A stretch of 64,000 nucleotides of DNA from an uncultured Algibacter sp. (GCF_947495925.1 NZ_CANMAU010000003.1:496001-560000); one strand, 5' to 3'. Counted from the first letter of the stretch, positions 18,142 through 27,362 are shown. Notes: a model not told the origin generated them from the letters alone. Numbers and translations are program-made.

Positions 18142-19302
18142 ATGAAGGTTGAAAATAATGTGGCTACAACAGCACTTTTAGACATAGATAAGAGTATCGA
18201 TGCTTTAGTTAAGCAAATAGAACTTTTAAGCTATGTAAATCCCATTAATATTGAAGAAGAAAAAGAACGTTTCTTTTCATCTAAATATTTAAAAGCTCCA
18301 ATTTTTAAATATCCAAATATCAATTTTGATAAATTTAAGCTACATAGAAAACTGTTTACGCAACCTATAGAGCTTATTGAGGACTCAGAAATTAAAAACT
18401 TGTATGAGGATATTATTTATGCCTACTCAGGTCTTATTCAATGTATTGAAACCATAGGTGATGGCAAAAAGTTTTATTACAATTGTTTACATTGTTTTGG
18501 AACACCTACAGAAAAAGATGTAGAGAACGCTAAGTTTATTTTACATTTTGATGATGAAGATAAAAATGCATCCAAATTTCAGCCTAAATATTCAGCGTTA
18601 GAGTCCGAAGAATTTTTTAAACAATTCTCTAAAAATTACGAATTCAACTATGCTATAAAGCATTCTGATAAAATTTCGGCTATAGCTATGGTTTTGAATA
18701 GTATTAAAACTTTAGTTTTAAATTCAAACCATACTTTTTCAGATAATGAAATAGCAGTGCTTACCAATCATGAAATAGGGGTGCATATGGTTACGACTAT
18801 GAATGGGATGTTGCATCCTTTAAAAATTTTTTCTCATGGTTTTCCAAATAATGAAGAAACACAAGAAGGTTTAGCCGTTTTTGCGGAGTATATGAGTAAT
18901 AACTTAACCGTAAATCGTTTAAAAGAATTGGCATATCGTGTTATGGCTGTAGATAGTTTAGCTAAAGGCTATTCTTTTTCTAGAACCTTTAGGATGTTGC
19001 ATAACCAATATGATTTAGATAGGGAGGAAGCTTTTTATATTACGGTTAGAGCACATAGAGGCGGCGGGTTTACCAAAGATTATTTATACCTCACTGGTCT
19101 CAAAAAAGTGTATGACTATTATCAAGAAGGTAAAGATTTGAGTTTGCTCCTTACTGGAAAAGTGACCTTAGAATATGCAGGTGAGATACATGCTTTAATT
19201 AAAAAAGGTTTGGCCGTTCCTGCTAAACATATTACAGATGCTTATGCCGAAAATAAAAATACCAATAGAAAAGTGGATTTTATTTTGAGAAGTTTGAAGT
19301 AG
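18142..19302 (+). CDS. DUF1704 / 'flavohemoglobin expression-modulating QEGLA motif' putative metallopeptidase
   Basis: NHEIGVHMVTTMNG (HExxxH) and ETQEGLAVFAEYMSNNL. Confidence 0.88.
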   Translation: MKVENNVATTALLDIDKSIDALVKQIELLSYVNPINIEEEKERFFSSKYLKAPIFKYPNINFDKFKLHRKLFTQPIELIEDSEIKNLYEDIIYAYSGLIQCIETIGDGKKFYYNCLHCFGTPTEKDVENAKFILHFDDEDKNASKFQPKYSALESEEFFKQFSKNYEFNYAIKHSDKISAIAMVLNSIKTLVLNSNHTFSDNEIAVLTNHEIGVHMVTTMNGMLHPLKIFSHGFPNNEETQEGLAVFAEYMSNNLTVNRLKELAYRVMAVDSLAKGYSFSRTFRMLHNQYDLDREEAFYITVRAHRGGGFTKDYLYLTGLKKVYDYYQEGKDLSLLLTGKVTLEYAGEIHALIKKGLAVPAKHITDAYAENKNTNRKVDFILRSLK

Positions 19303-19316
19303 TCCTTGAATAGGTT

Positions 19317-19440
19317 CGTTTAATGGTCTCGGCTCTTGTAGTTTCGTGGGTTAGCACTTAACTTTGCAAATACATACCAAACTGAAAATCCGCAAGGATT
19401 TTTATAAGTACTCCAGAACTAGCAATTACTTAGAGCCGTT
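19317..19440. repeat. Structured attC-like intergenic element
   Basis: Outer inverted repeat CGGCTCT (19330-19336)/AGAGCCG (19432-19438); inner perfect AAAATCC-GCAA-GGATTTT (19385-19402); overlaps the stop codon of the minus-strand gene at 19430. Confidence 0.6.
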
Positions 19441-21169
19441 GTGAGCGACTGTTTTTATTTTTATAGAATTTACCATTAAATACTACGGAATGGACTTTAA
19501 TGTCTTTAATTGATAATGGATCAACTTTTAATGGATTTTTGTCCAAAATTGTAAAATCGGCTTTTTTACCAACCTCTATAGATCCAATATTTGCCTCTTG
19601 TTTAATTGCGTAAGCAGCATCTATTGTAACTGCTTTGAGAGCTTGGTAAGGAGTTATTTTTTCTTCTGGCCCTAAAGTTTGCCCACTAACTCCAAGTCTG
19701 TTTACAGCACACCACATCAAGAAGAGTGGAGATGGTGGTGCCATAGGAAAATCAGAATGTAAACTGAACCTCACATTGTTTTTGGCAAGTGTTCCAGACC
19801 TTGAAAAATAATGAGATCTACTTTCGGGTCCAACACCATTTATTGTAAAATTTTCTCCTAATGCATGATTGTAGTATGGATTAACAGAAGCAATTATTCC
19901 TAGTTTAGCCATTTTTTCAGATTGCTCAATTCTGGAAACACCAAAGTGTTCAAATACGGTTCTATGATTTTCTCTAGGGAATTCAATTTGAAGTTTTTCC
20001 ATAATTATAATAAGATCATCTATCCCCTGATCTCCATTCACATGGATATGTACGTCTATATTTTTTTTCCAAAAAGGTTCCCAAAGTTCATATAAAGCCT
20101 TTGGTTCAGTTATGTACTCACCTATATGGCCATCAGTATAAGGTTCAGTAACCATCATTTGTTGTCCAAACATGCCTCCATCAATAAAGAGTTTAATTTG
20201 GTCATTTTGATAAATGATATGTTCATTATTTCTAGAAGCATTTTGATCTATGTAGTTCAATGTAGCTTCAAATCCTTTCTCATAAAATGTAGGGCGCACG
20301 TCATAACTAAAATAACTTCGTGCCGATGCTTCACTGAATAATTCATAGGTCGCGTCGATTTGTTCTTTAGTTGCACCTAAGAATGCGCCAGGACCATGAA
20401 TTGTAGTAATTCCATTTTTAAGTAACAATTGATTGACCTGTTTAATCCCAGATTTCCATTCGTCTATAGAAAATGTAGGCAACCATCTCTGGTATAAAAA
20501 ATCCAATTGTTGAAAATTTTCAAGTACAATTCCTTTGTCAAAGTCGGCTTGCGGGTCGTTCATATTTTCCCTAGTGTACCCATAAAAGTCGAGTGCTGCA
20601 GAATTGAAAATATTCTCATGAAATGATCGGTGGAAAATATTTATAGGAATAGTAGTAGATATTTTATCTAAATCTTCTTTGTAAATAATTCCATGAAAAT
20701 ATTGACTGTATCCAAATATTTGAAGCACTTGGTCACTTTTTTTGAATTGATCTACAAGTGATTGAACTTCTTCAAGAAACTTCTCTTTTCCCACAGTAGC
20801 AGATATTGTGCGACCATTTGGCAAACCCCAATTCTCAGGTGTAACCCAATAAAGTGGTAATAAAATTGCACCCAAACCTAAATGTAAATGATTGTCTACA
20901 AATCCAGGAATCATAACATTATTATCTAAATCTACTGATTTTGCATATGGATACAATTTATTTGCCTCAGATTTAGTTCCTACAAAAACAATAATATCAT
21001 CTTTCGTAACTACTGCCTCCGCAGCACTTTGCATTGTTATATCGATTGTAATTATTTCTCCACCATAATACTTTATGTAAGTGGACTCATCCTTGATGTT
21101 TTTTTCATTTCGGTTTGTACAACTAATTAATATACAAAGTCCAAAAATTAGAGTTAAAGTATTCTTCAT
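19430..21169 (-). CDS. YtcJ-like amidohydrolase, lipoprotein
   Basis: CILISCTN lipobox; VDNHLHLG, FHRSFHEN, HIHVNGDQGIDDLI, LHSDFPMAPPSP; C-terminal GKKADFTILDKNPL. Confidence 0.9.
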   Translation of the reverse strand: MKNTLTLIFGLCILISCTNRNEKNIKDESTYIKYYGGEIITIDITMQSAAEAVVTKDDIIVFVGTKSEANKLYPYAKSVDLDNNVMIPGFVDNHLHLGLGAILLPLYWVTPENWGLPNGRTISATVGKEKFLEEVQSLVDQFKKSDQVLQIFGYSQYFHGIIYKEDLDKISTTIPINIFHRSFHENIFNSAALDFYGYTRENMNDPQADFDKGIVLENFQQLDFLYQRWLPTFSIDEWKSGIKQVNQLLLKNGITTIHGPGAFLGATKEQIDATYELFSEASARSYFSYDVRPTFYEKGFEATLNYIDQNASRNNEHIIYQNDQIKLFIDGGMFGQQMMVTEPYTDGHIGEYITEPKALYELWEPFWKKNIDVHIHVNGDQGIDDLIIIMEKLQIEFPRENHRTVFEHFGVSRIEQSEKMAKLGIIASVNPYYNHALGENFTINGVGPESRSHYFSRSGTLAKNNVRFSLHSDFPMAPPSPLFLMWCAVNRLGVSGQTLGPEEKITPYQALKAVTIDAAYAIKQEANIGSIEVGKKADFTILDKNPLKVDPLSIKDIKVHSVVFNGKFYKNKNSRSQRL

Positions 21170-21206
21170 AGTTTATTCAATTGTCACTAACTTTAATGAT
21201 ATGCGT

Positions 21207-21238
21207 CGTTTTAATGGCTTATATAAAACGTTAAAACG
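21207..21238. repeat. Inverted repeat upstream of the amidohydrolase, related to the edge of the 19.3-kb element
   Basis: CGTTTTAA (21207-21214) / TTAAAACG (21231-21238); CGTTTTAATGG resembles CGTTTAATGG at 19317-19326. Confidence 0.5.
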
Positions 21239-21277
21239 AAGTTAGTTTGTTTTTCTGACAAAGTCAAGAGTAAATAC

Positions 21278-21700
21278 CTAATCCAAAAACTTACTCTTCA
21301 ATTCAGGAGTAGGAATCATACAAGCATCTTTTTTGCCATACCACTTGTATCTGTTTTTGGCAATAAAATCGTAAACCCAATTTCTAATAAAAGCCGGGAT
21401 AATTAAAAAAATACTTAAAGTATTTGTTGGAAAGCCTAATTGAGAGGCTACTTTTAAGGCGGCTGTACTTTTATAGTCTATAGTGTTTTTCTCTGGATTA
21501 TAGAGAAGAATGGAATCTGTTTTAAACGTATCAATATTAAAATTTTTAATAATTGCTTGTCCAGTTTCACTTTGCAGAGGTGCAAACATAAAACGGTTCT
21601 TTTTATCATGTTTTATAACATATTGCACAGAGTTATTGCAGAGGTTACAAACACCATCAAAAAGAATGAGTTTTTTGTCTTTTTTAATTTTTATATACAC
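21278..21700 (-). CDS. DCC family thiol-disulfide oxidoreductase (DUF393)
   Basis: LILFDGVCNLCNNSVQYVIKHDKKNRFMFAPLQSETGQ. Confidence 0.93.
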   Translation of the reverse strand: MYIKIKKDKKLILFDGVCNLCNNSVQYVIKHDKKNRFMFAPLQSETGQAIIKNFNIDTFKTDSILLYNPEKNTIDYKSTAALKVASQLGFPTNTLSIFLIIPAFIRNWVYDFIAKNRYKWYGKKDACMIPTPELKSKFLD

Positions 21701-21717
21701 AATACAAAGATACCACT

Positions 21718-23469
21718 TTATAGAGTATTTAGAAACTGATTTAAATCGGTTTCCCGGTCTAATTTAAGCTTCTTTTTAAGTCTGTATTTTGATTTTAAAA
21801 CACTATCTGGCAATACATTAAGCATGGAAGCTATTTCTTTGGTAGATAGGTTCATCCGTAAAAAGGAGGCTAAGCGAATTTCTTTTTCGGTAATATCTGC
21901 ATATATAGTTTTAAGTTTATTGTCAAAGTTATTGTGGACTTCAGAGAAGTAAGATTTAAAGGTTTCCCAGTCTTTATCTTCGGCCTTTTCTTTTTTAAGG
22001 AGCATGACCAGTCTCCTGAATTCTACTTTAAATAATTCGGGCGATTTCTTTATTTTTTCTAAGTTTTCTTTAAGTTCTTGAATAAAGGTGCTTTTCTGAA
22101 CCAAATGAAGTGTTTGAGAAGCCAATTCCTTTTTCTTGAAAGCAATCTCTTGTTTATAAATAGCTTCCTGCTTCTCGCGTTCAATTTTGTTTTTCTTGAG
22201 GCGTTGTTTAAATCCAAAATAAAGTAAACCAGAAATGGTTAGAAACGACAGCATGCCAACACCATAAAGTGTTTTGGTAAGCTTATCATTCTTGGCTTGT
22301 ATGTTTAGTGTTTTTATTTCTTCTTCTTGTAGCGCTATGGCTACTTCTTTTTTTTCGGTTTGGTATTTGATTTCTAATTCGTTAATCTGTTCAATTTTCT
22401 CTTTTTTGAAAACAGAATCATATTTTTGAAAATGAAGATCACTGTATTTGTAGGCCTTGTTGTAATCACCAAGGGCAGCATAAGTTTTTGCAATCTGCTG
22501 ATAGTTGTTTAGTCCTCTTGTAAGTGTACCCGTTTCTATAGAAATAGCTGACGCTTCTTTAAAATGTTTTAATGCTTTATTGAAATCCCCTTCCTTAAAG
22601 TAGACATTCCCAAGGTTTTTAGTAGTGAGACCAACCATTTGTTTTTCACCATAATGTTTACTTAATTCTAAAGATTCCTTCAAGTATTTTTTAGCCTTGT
22701 TTAGACTGTCTTGTTTTAAATATACACCTCCAATCGAATTTAGATTTTTTGCTATTTCGAGATGGTTTTTTTCTTTTCTAAAATGCTCTAATGATTTAAA
22801 ATAATATTCAAGTGCTTTATCATAGTTTTTTAATTCATCTTGATTAACTCCAATATTGTGAAGAATTTGACTACTGTAGTTTTCTATGCCAGCTTCTTTT
22901 AATATTGAATTTGCCCTTAAGTAATATTCATCGGATGCCTCGAAATTATCTAATTCGGCAAGTAAATTCCCAATATTAACGTAACTAGCTGCTAGTCCAA
23001 AACCTGTAACACCAAGCTCTTCTTTTAGGGCTAAGGACTCCATATGCGATTCCATAGACTCTTCTAATTTACCTAAATATTTTTGTACAATTCCAAGTAC
23101 ATTCAATGCCTTATATAGCGGCTGTTTGAGGTTCAATTCTCTATGTAGTTTAATGGCTTTAATATTATATGCCTCTGCTTTGTGGTAGTCTGAAATATAA
23201 TAGTAATAGTATCCTAATCTGCTAAACGCTAGAGAATTAAACTTTTTTACATCTAGTTGTTTGGCAATTAAAACTAGACTGTCTAAATAGATTTTAGAAA
23301 GATTAGTATCGGTTTTTAGCAAAAGCCTGTTTAGAGCGCCGTATGATTTTAGTTTAACTGTATCTTTTTGAATTGGAAGCAATCGTTCGATGCTGTCAAT
23401 TTTTTTTTCGTTTTGACTATGAAGGCATAGCGAAATGCAAAGAAAACTGTAGAGATAAATTGTTTTCAT
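21718..23469 (-). CDS. TPR-containing regulator with C-terminal LuxR-like HTH
   Basis: Signal peptide, tandem TPRs, TM near 400, HTH region TEKEIRLASFLRMNLSTKEIASMLNVLPDSVLKSKYRLKKKL. Confidence 0.88.
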   Translation of the reverse strand: MKTIYLYSFLCISLCLHSQNEKKIDSIERLLPIQKDTVKLKSYGALNRLLLKTDTNLSKIYLDSLVLIAKQLDVKKFNSLAFSRLGYYYYYISDYHKAEAYNIKAIKLHRELNLKQPLYKALNVLGIVQKYLGKLEESMESHMESLALKEELGVTGFGLAASYVNIGNLLAELDNFEASDEYYLRANSILKEAGIENYSSQILHNIGVNQDELKNYDKALEYYFKSLEHFRKEKNHLEIAKNLNSIGGVYLKQDSLNKAKKYLKESLELSKHYGEKQMVGLTTKNLGNVYFKEGDFNKALKHFKEASAISIETGTLTRGLNNYQQIAKTYAALGDYNKAYKYSDLHFQKYDSVFKKEKIEQINELEIKYQTEKKEVAIALQEEEIKTLNIQAKNDKLTKTLYGVGMLSFLTISGLLYFGFKQRLKKNKIEREKQEAIYKQEIAFKKKELASQTLHLVQKSTFIQELKENLEKIKKSPELFKVEFRRLVMLLKKEKAEDKDWETFKSYFSEVHNNFDNKLKTIYADITEKEIRLASFLRMNLSTKEIASMLNVLPDSVLKSKYRLKKKLKLDRETDLNQFLNTL

Positions 23470-23477
23470 GGAAAATA

Positions 23478-25355
23478 TTATAGACTATTTAAGAATGTAT
23501 TAAGGTCGTCCGCTTTAGTAAGATTAAGCTTCTTTTTTAACCGGTATTTACTCTTTAACACACTTTCCGGCAATACATTTAGCATGGAAGAGATTTCCTT
23601 GGTAGAAAGATTCATTCTCAAAAAAGAAGCCAGCCTGATTTCTTTTTCGGTAATGTCGGCATAAATAGTCTTAAGCTTATTGTCAAAATTATTGTGGACT
23701 TCAGAGAAGTATGATTTAAAGATTTCCCAGTCTTTATCTTCGGCCTTTTCTTTTTTAAGGAGCATGACCAGTCTCCTGAATTCTACTTTAAATAATTCGG
23801 GCGATTTCTTTATTTTTTCTAAGTTTTCTTTAAGTTCTTGAATAAAGGTGCTCTTATGTACCAAATGCAAAGTCTGACTGGCTAGTTCTTTCTTTTTAAA
23901 CTCAATTTCCTGTTTATAAATGACCTCCTGTTTTTCGCGTGCTATTTGGTTTTTCTTAATGCGTTGCTTAAAACCAAAAAACAATAACCCTGCAATGGCA
24001 ATGAATGAAATCATACCTGTGCCATAAAGGGTTTTGGTTAACTTGTCGTTTTTTGCTTGAACGTTTAATGTTTTTATTTCTTCATTCTGCAGATCAATTT
24101 GAGCTTCTTTTTTTTCGGTTTCATAAATGGTTTTTAATTCTTCCACAGCATTGATTTTATCTATATTATAAATAGAATCAGTAATTTTTTTACTCTGTTT
24201 AAAATTCATTAGTGCTTTATTATATCGGTTGATTTTTTCAAGTGCAATAGATTTTTCCAAATATGCTGTTCTTAATATATTAGGATAACCATTTGTTTTA
24301 GAAATAGATATACTTTTGTTTAAGTATTCAATAGATTTCATATAATTTCCTTTTTTAAAATATGTTTTACCCAAATGTGATAATGTTGTGGCCTCGTTAG
24401 ACAAAGAGCCTATAGATTTCCATAATTCATAGCTGTCATTTAAGTACTTGATAGATTGATTTAAGTTGTCTTTTTCATACGCAATATTTCCTAAATTCTT
24501 ATAAATTCTGGCAATATTTGGCTTATATTTTAATCGTTTAGATAGCGTCAAAGATTCCAGAAGATTTTTTTCAGCATCTTCAAATTTTTTAAGATTTATT
24601 TGCGAATATGCCATGAAATTAAGTGCTTGAGCCTTATTTTTTAGGTTATCCACTTTATTATAATAGTCTATACTTTCTTTATAGGTTTCAATTGCTTTTT
24701 TGTGATCTTCAGTAAGATTATATATCCTTGCAATTTGCAATAAATCATCCGCTATTCTGAAGTCATCCTTTATTTGTTTATGGCCCTCTAAAGCCTTAAA
24801 ACTTTCTTTTAGACCAATCTTAAAAAAACCTGCGGTCATTGAAATTTTACCACTAATAAGGTATGCATTACATAGGTGGAGGGTATCTTTATACTTTTTA
24901 AAAATGGGAATGTTTTTATCCATTATTTCTTTGGCAATCTTGGAGTTACCTTGATAATGTTCTGTTATACCTATATTGTGTCTAATCACAGCCGCACGAA
25001 GTGTATCTTTAATTTGAAGATATTTCTTTACAGAATTCCCCAAATAATATAAAGCAGAATCTATTTTCCCCATTCCATAAAAATTGTTTGCTTTTTTAGC
25101 AAAAAGTTTAGCTATTCCTCTTTCGTTTTTAGAATTTGAGTATAAATCTTCAGCTTTTTTAAGGTATTCACTTGTCTTTATTTGATCGTTGTACATGGTG
25201 AGATTAGAAAGTTCTAAATAATAGTTTGCCTTAATTGTATCTATTTTAGTGTTATTAATAATTTTAATTAAGCTATCTATTTTTTTCTGGTTTTGACCTT
25301 GTAGATTATTAAAGATAACGAGCGTTAAAAAAAGCAATGTGAATTTTGACTTCAT
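23478..25355 (-). CDS. TPR-containing regulator with C-terminal LuxR-like HTH (tandem paralog)
   Basis: Same architecture as 21718..23469; C-terminal third nearly identical in protein. Confidence 0.88.
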   Translation of the reverse strand: MKSKFTLLFLTLVIFNNLQGQNQKKIDSLIKIINNTKIDTIKANYYLELSNLTMYNDQIKTSEYLKKAEDLYSNSKNERGIAKLFAKKANNFYGMGKIDSALYYLGNSVKKYLQIKDTLRAAVIRHNIGITEHYQGNSKIAKEIMDKNIPIFKKYKDTLHLCNAYLISGKISMTAGFFKIGLKESFKALEGHKQIKDDFRIADDLLQIARIYNLTEDHKKAIETYKESIDYYNKVDNLKNKAQALNFMAYSQINLKKFEDAEKNLLESLTLSKRLKYKPNIARIYKNLGNIAYEKDNLNQSIKYLNDSYELWKSIGSLSNEATTLSHLGKTYFKKGNYMKSIEYLNKSISISKTNGYPNILRTAYLEKSIALEKINRYNKALMNFKQSKKITDSIYNIDKINAVEELKTIYETEKKEAQIDLQNEEIKTLNVQAKNDKLTKTLYGTGMISFIAIAGLLFFGFKQRIKKNQIAREKQEVIYKQEIEFKKKELASQTLHLVHKSTFIQELKENLEKIKKSPELFKVEFRRLVMLLKKEKAEDKDWEIFKSYFSEVHNNFDNKLKTIYADITEKEIRLASFLRMNLSTKEISSMLNVLPESVLKSKYRLKKKLNLTKADDLNTFLNSL

Positions 25356-25663
25356 GAAAATGATTTTTAATTACCTCTAAGATAGCCATTATATCTATTC
25401 GTAATTTAAACTTGTCTAAAGTCAAAAAAGTACTTGTCCATATAATATATATGTTTTGATTTTTTTTACTCAAAATAATATATTTTATTGTATTGATAAT
25501 CAGTATGTTAAAAAAAAACACCTTCGTTTGGTTTTGTATGACGTCCATGCGGTGTTTGGGTCATTTTAGTTTAAGATGTCCATACTTTGTCCATAGTAAA
25601 AATTAGTTTTCAGGGAAGTTCGTACCTAGTTTTGAAGCGTTGAATCACAAAAAAATAGAAATT

Positions 25664-27292
25664 ATGAAAACACAACTATTAACAAAAACCCCTTTAGTAT
25701 ATCTATTGGTTGTAGTGAGCATTTTACTTTCTTGTAACAGCTGTAGTTCGGAAAGTGTCGATAACGATCCCGGTGAGCAAGTTTCTGGAGATGTTTTAGC
25801 AGATGTCAATGACATGTTGGCAAAACTTAGTAATTTCACACAGCCGGAAGCATCAGGCGAAGTGCTTCAAAAAGAAGAAGAACCTGAAAGAGAAGGAAAT
25901 AATAATGAATGTGTGGTTAAAACATATAAAGCAGCACCTGGTTTTAGCGAAATGATTTTATTAGATCCAACCAGTGATGTAATATATCCTGGGGCTATGC
26001 TTAAAGGGGAATCTATCCCTACAGGCGAATATATTGGTATTACAGGTGGAAGAGCTCCAATAACCTTATCGGTTTCATTAGAGAGTTTGAACGGAAAGCC
26101 TTCTACGGTAATTGAAAACCCAAATTTAAATACCGTTAGAGAAGGTGTTAAGGATATGTTACAGCAAGGTGTAACCGGTTCCGCTTCTGCAGAATTAGTT
26201 TTTACTACAGAAGAAGTACATTCGGAAGAACATTTGAGCGTAGCTTTAGGAGCAAGTTATACCAAAGGTAAAAACAGTGTGTCGGGGTCTTTCAATTTTA
26301 GCAATTCAGAAAAGAAATATAAATATGTTATTAAGTACCTTCAAGTATATTATACAATAAATTTAACCATTGAAGATAGTGAGAACCCAGGTAAATTATT
26401 TTCTGCTGTTCCAAACTTGAACTCTACAAGCCCAGTTATAGTTTCTTCTGTTAAATATGGCCGTATGCTACTTTATACGGTAGAAACGAACTCGGAATTT
26501 ACTGACACCCAAGGCGCTTTTAATGCTGCCTTTAATGGTGGAAGTACTGGAATCAATGGTGAGTATCAAAGTTTTTGGAATAGTTCAACGGTTAAAGCTT
26601 TGATAGTGGGAGGTTCTTCTGGAGATGCGGCACAAGTTGTTAGCGGTCCCGAAGGCGTGTATAATTATATTAAAGAAGGTGGGGAGTATTCTGCTGATTC
26701 TCCGGGAGCTCCACTTGGATATACTTTGAGATATATTAAAGAAGGTTTTCCAGTTGCCAATGTGGTGTTATCAAGCCAGTATAACATAAGAACTTGCTAT
26801 GAAGCTTATCAAAGATTTCATATTGAACTTCATGGTATTAAGCCTAAGAAGCATGAAGGTGAAAACAATCTGGAAATTTATGGCACAACGCGTATGCGCG
26901 TGGTTCAAGACGGCAAGGTTGAGTCAGAACTCAAAAAAAGTTATAACGCAGATCCCGCCTTAAACGTTGATGAAGATGACTTTGTTGGTATTGGTCAATC
27001 GGCCGAAGTGGAGTTATATATGCCAAATGTTAATGATGATTATGTAGAACTTTACGCTAATTTTTACGAAAGCAATGGATCATTTGATCCAGAACACTTT
27101 GGTAGTAAAAGTGTTAAAATGTATTTAGGAAATTTACATCAAATAACCGATGCCAATGGAGATGGGCTTTTAAATAAGGCTGACTTACCTGATAATCCAC
27201 TTATTAAGGGAAAAAAATATGAGCGTGTAGATTTAACATCATTACCAGGAAGTGAATTTAGAGCCTATTATTATGTTTGGAGGATTTATTAA
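25664..27292 (+). CDS. Thiol-activated cytolysin-like (CDC-like) pore-forming lipoprotein
   Basis: LLSC lipobox; IYPGAMLKGESI, APITLSVSLESLNGKPSTVIENPNLNTVREGVKDML, VSSVKYGRMLLYTVET resemble conserved CDC blocks; no canonical Trp-rich undecapeptide. Start moved from TTG 25640 to ATG 25664. Confidence 0.78.
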   Translation: MKTQLLTKTPLVYLLVVVSILLSCNSCSSESVDNDPGEQVSGDVLADVNDMLAKLSNFTQPEASGEVLQKEEEPEREGNNNECVVKTYKAAPGFSEMILLDPTSDVIYPGAMLKGESIPTGEYIGITGGRAPITLSVSLESLNGKPSTVIENPNLNTVREGVKDMLQQGVTGSASAELVFTTEEVHSEEHLSVALGASYTKGKNSVSGSFNFSNSEKKYKYVIKYLQVYYTINLTIEDSENPGKLFSAVPNLNSTSPVIVSSVKYGRMLLYTVETNSEFTDTQGAFNAAFNGGSTGINGEYQSFWNSSTVKALIVGGSSGDAAQVVSGPEGVYNYIKEGGEYSADSPGAPLGYTLRYIKEGFPVANVVLSSQYNIRTCYEAYQRFHIELHGIKPKKHEGENNLEIYGTTRMRVVQDGKVESELKKSYNADPALNVDEDDFVGIGQSAEVELYMPNVNDDYVELYANFYESNGSFDPEHFGSKSVKMYLGNLHQITDANGDGLLNKADLPDNPLIKGKKYERVDLTSLPGSEFRAYYYVWRIY

Positions 27293-27362
27293 GGAACGGG
27301 TACTTATATAACTTAAGCAGCCGGCACCTAAAGTTGTAGATTCAACAACTTGGTGTTGGTTG

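Noticed and set aside
21718-25355. Repeated TPR-encoding sequence considered as tandem DNA repeats or CRISPR
   Set aside because: Periodicity is at protein level (TPR, ~34-40 aa) without conserved DNA repeat units and spacers
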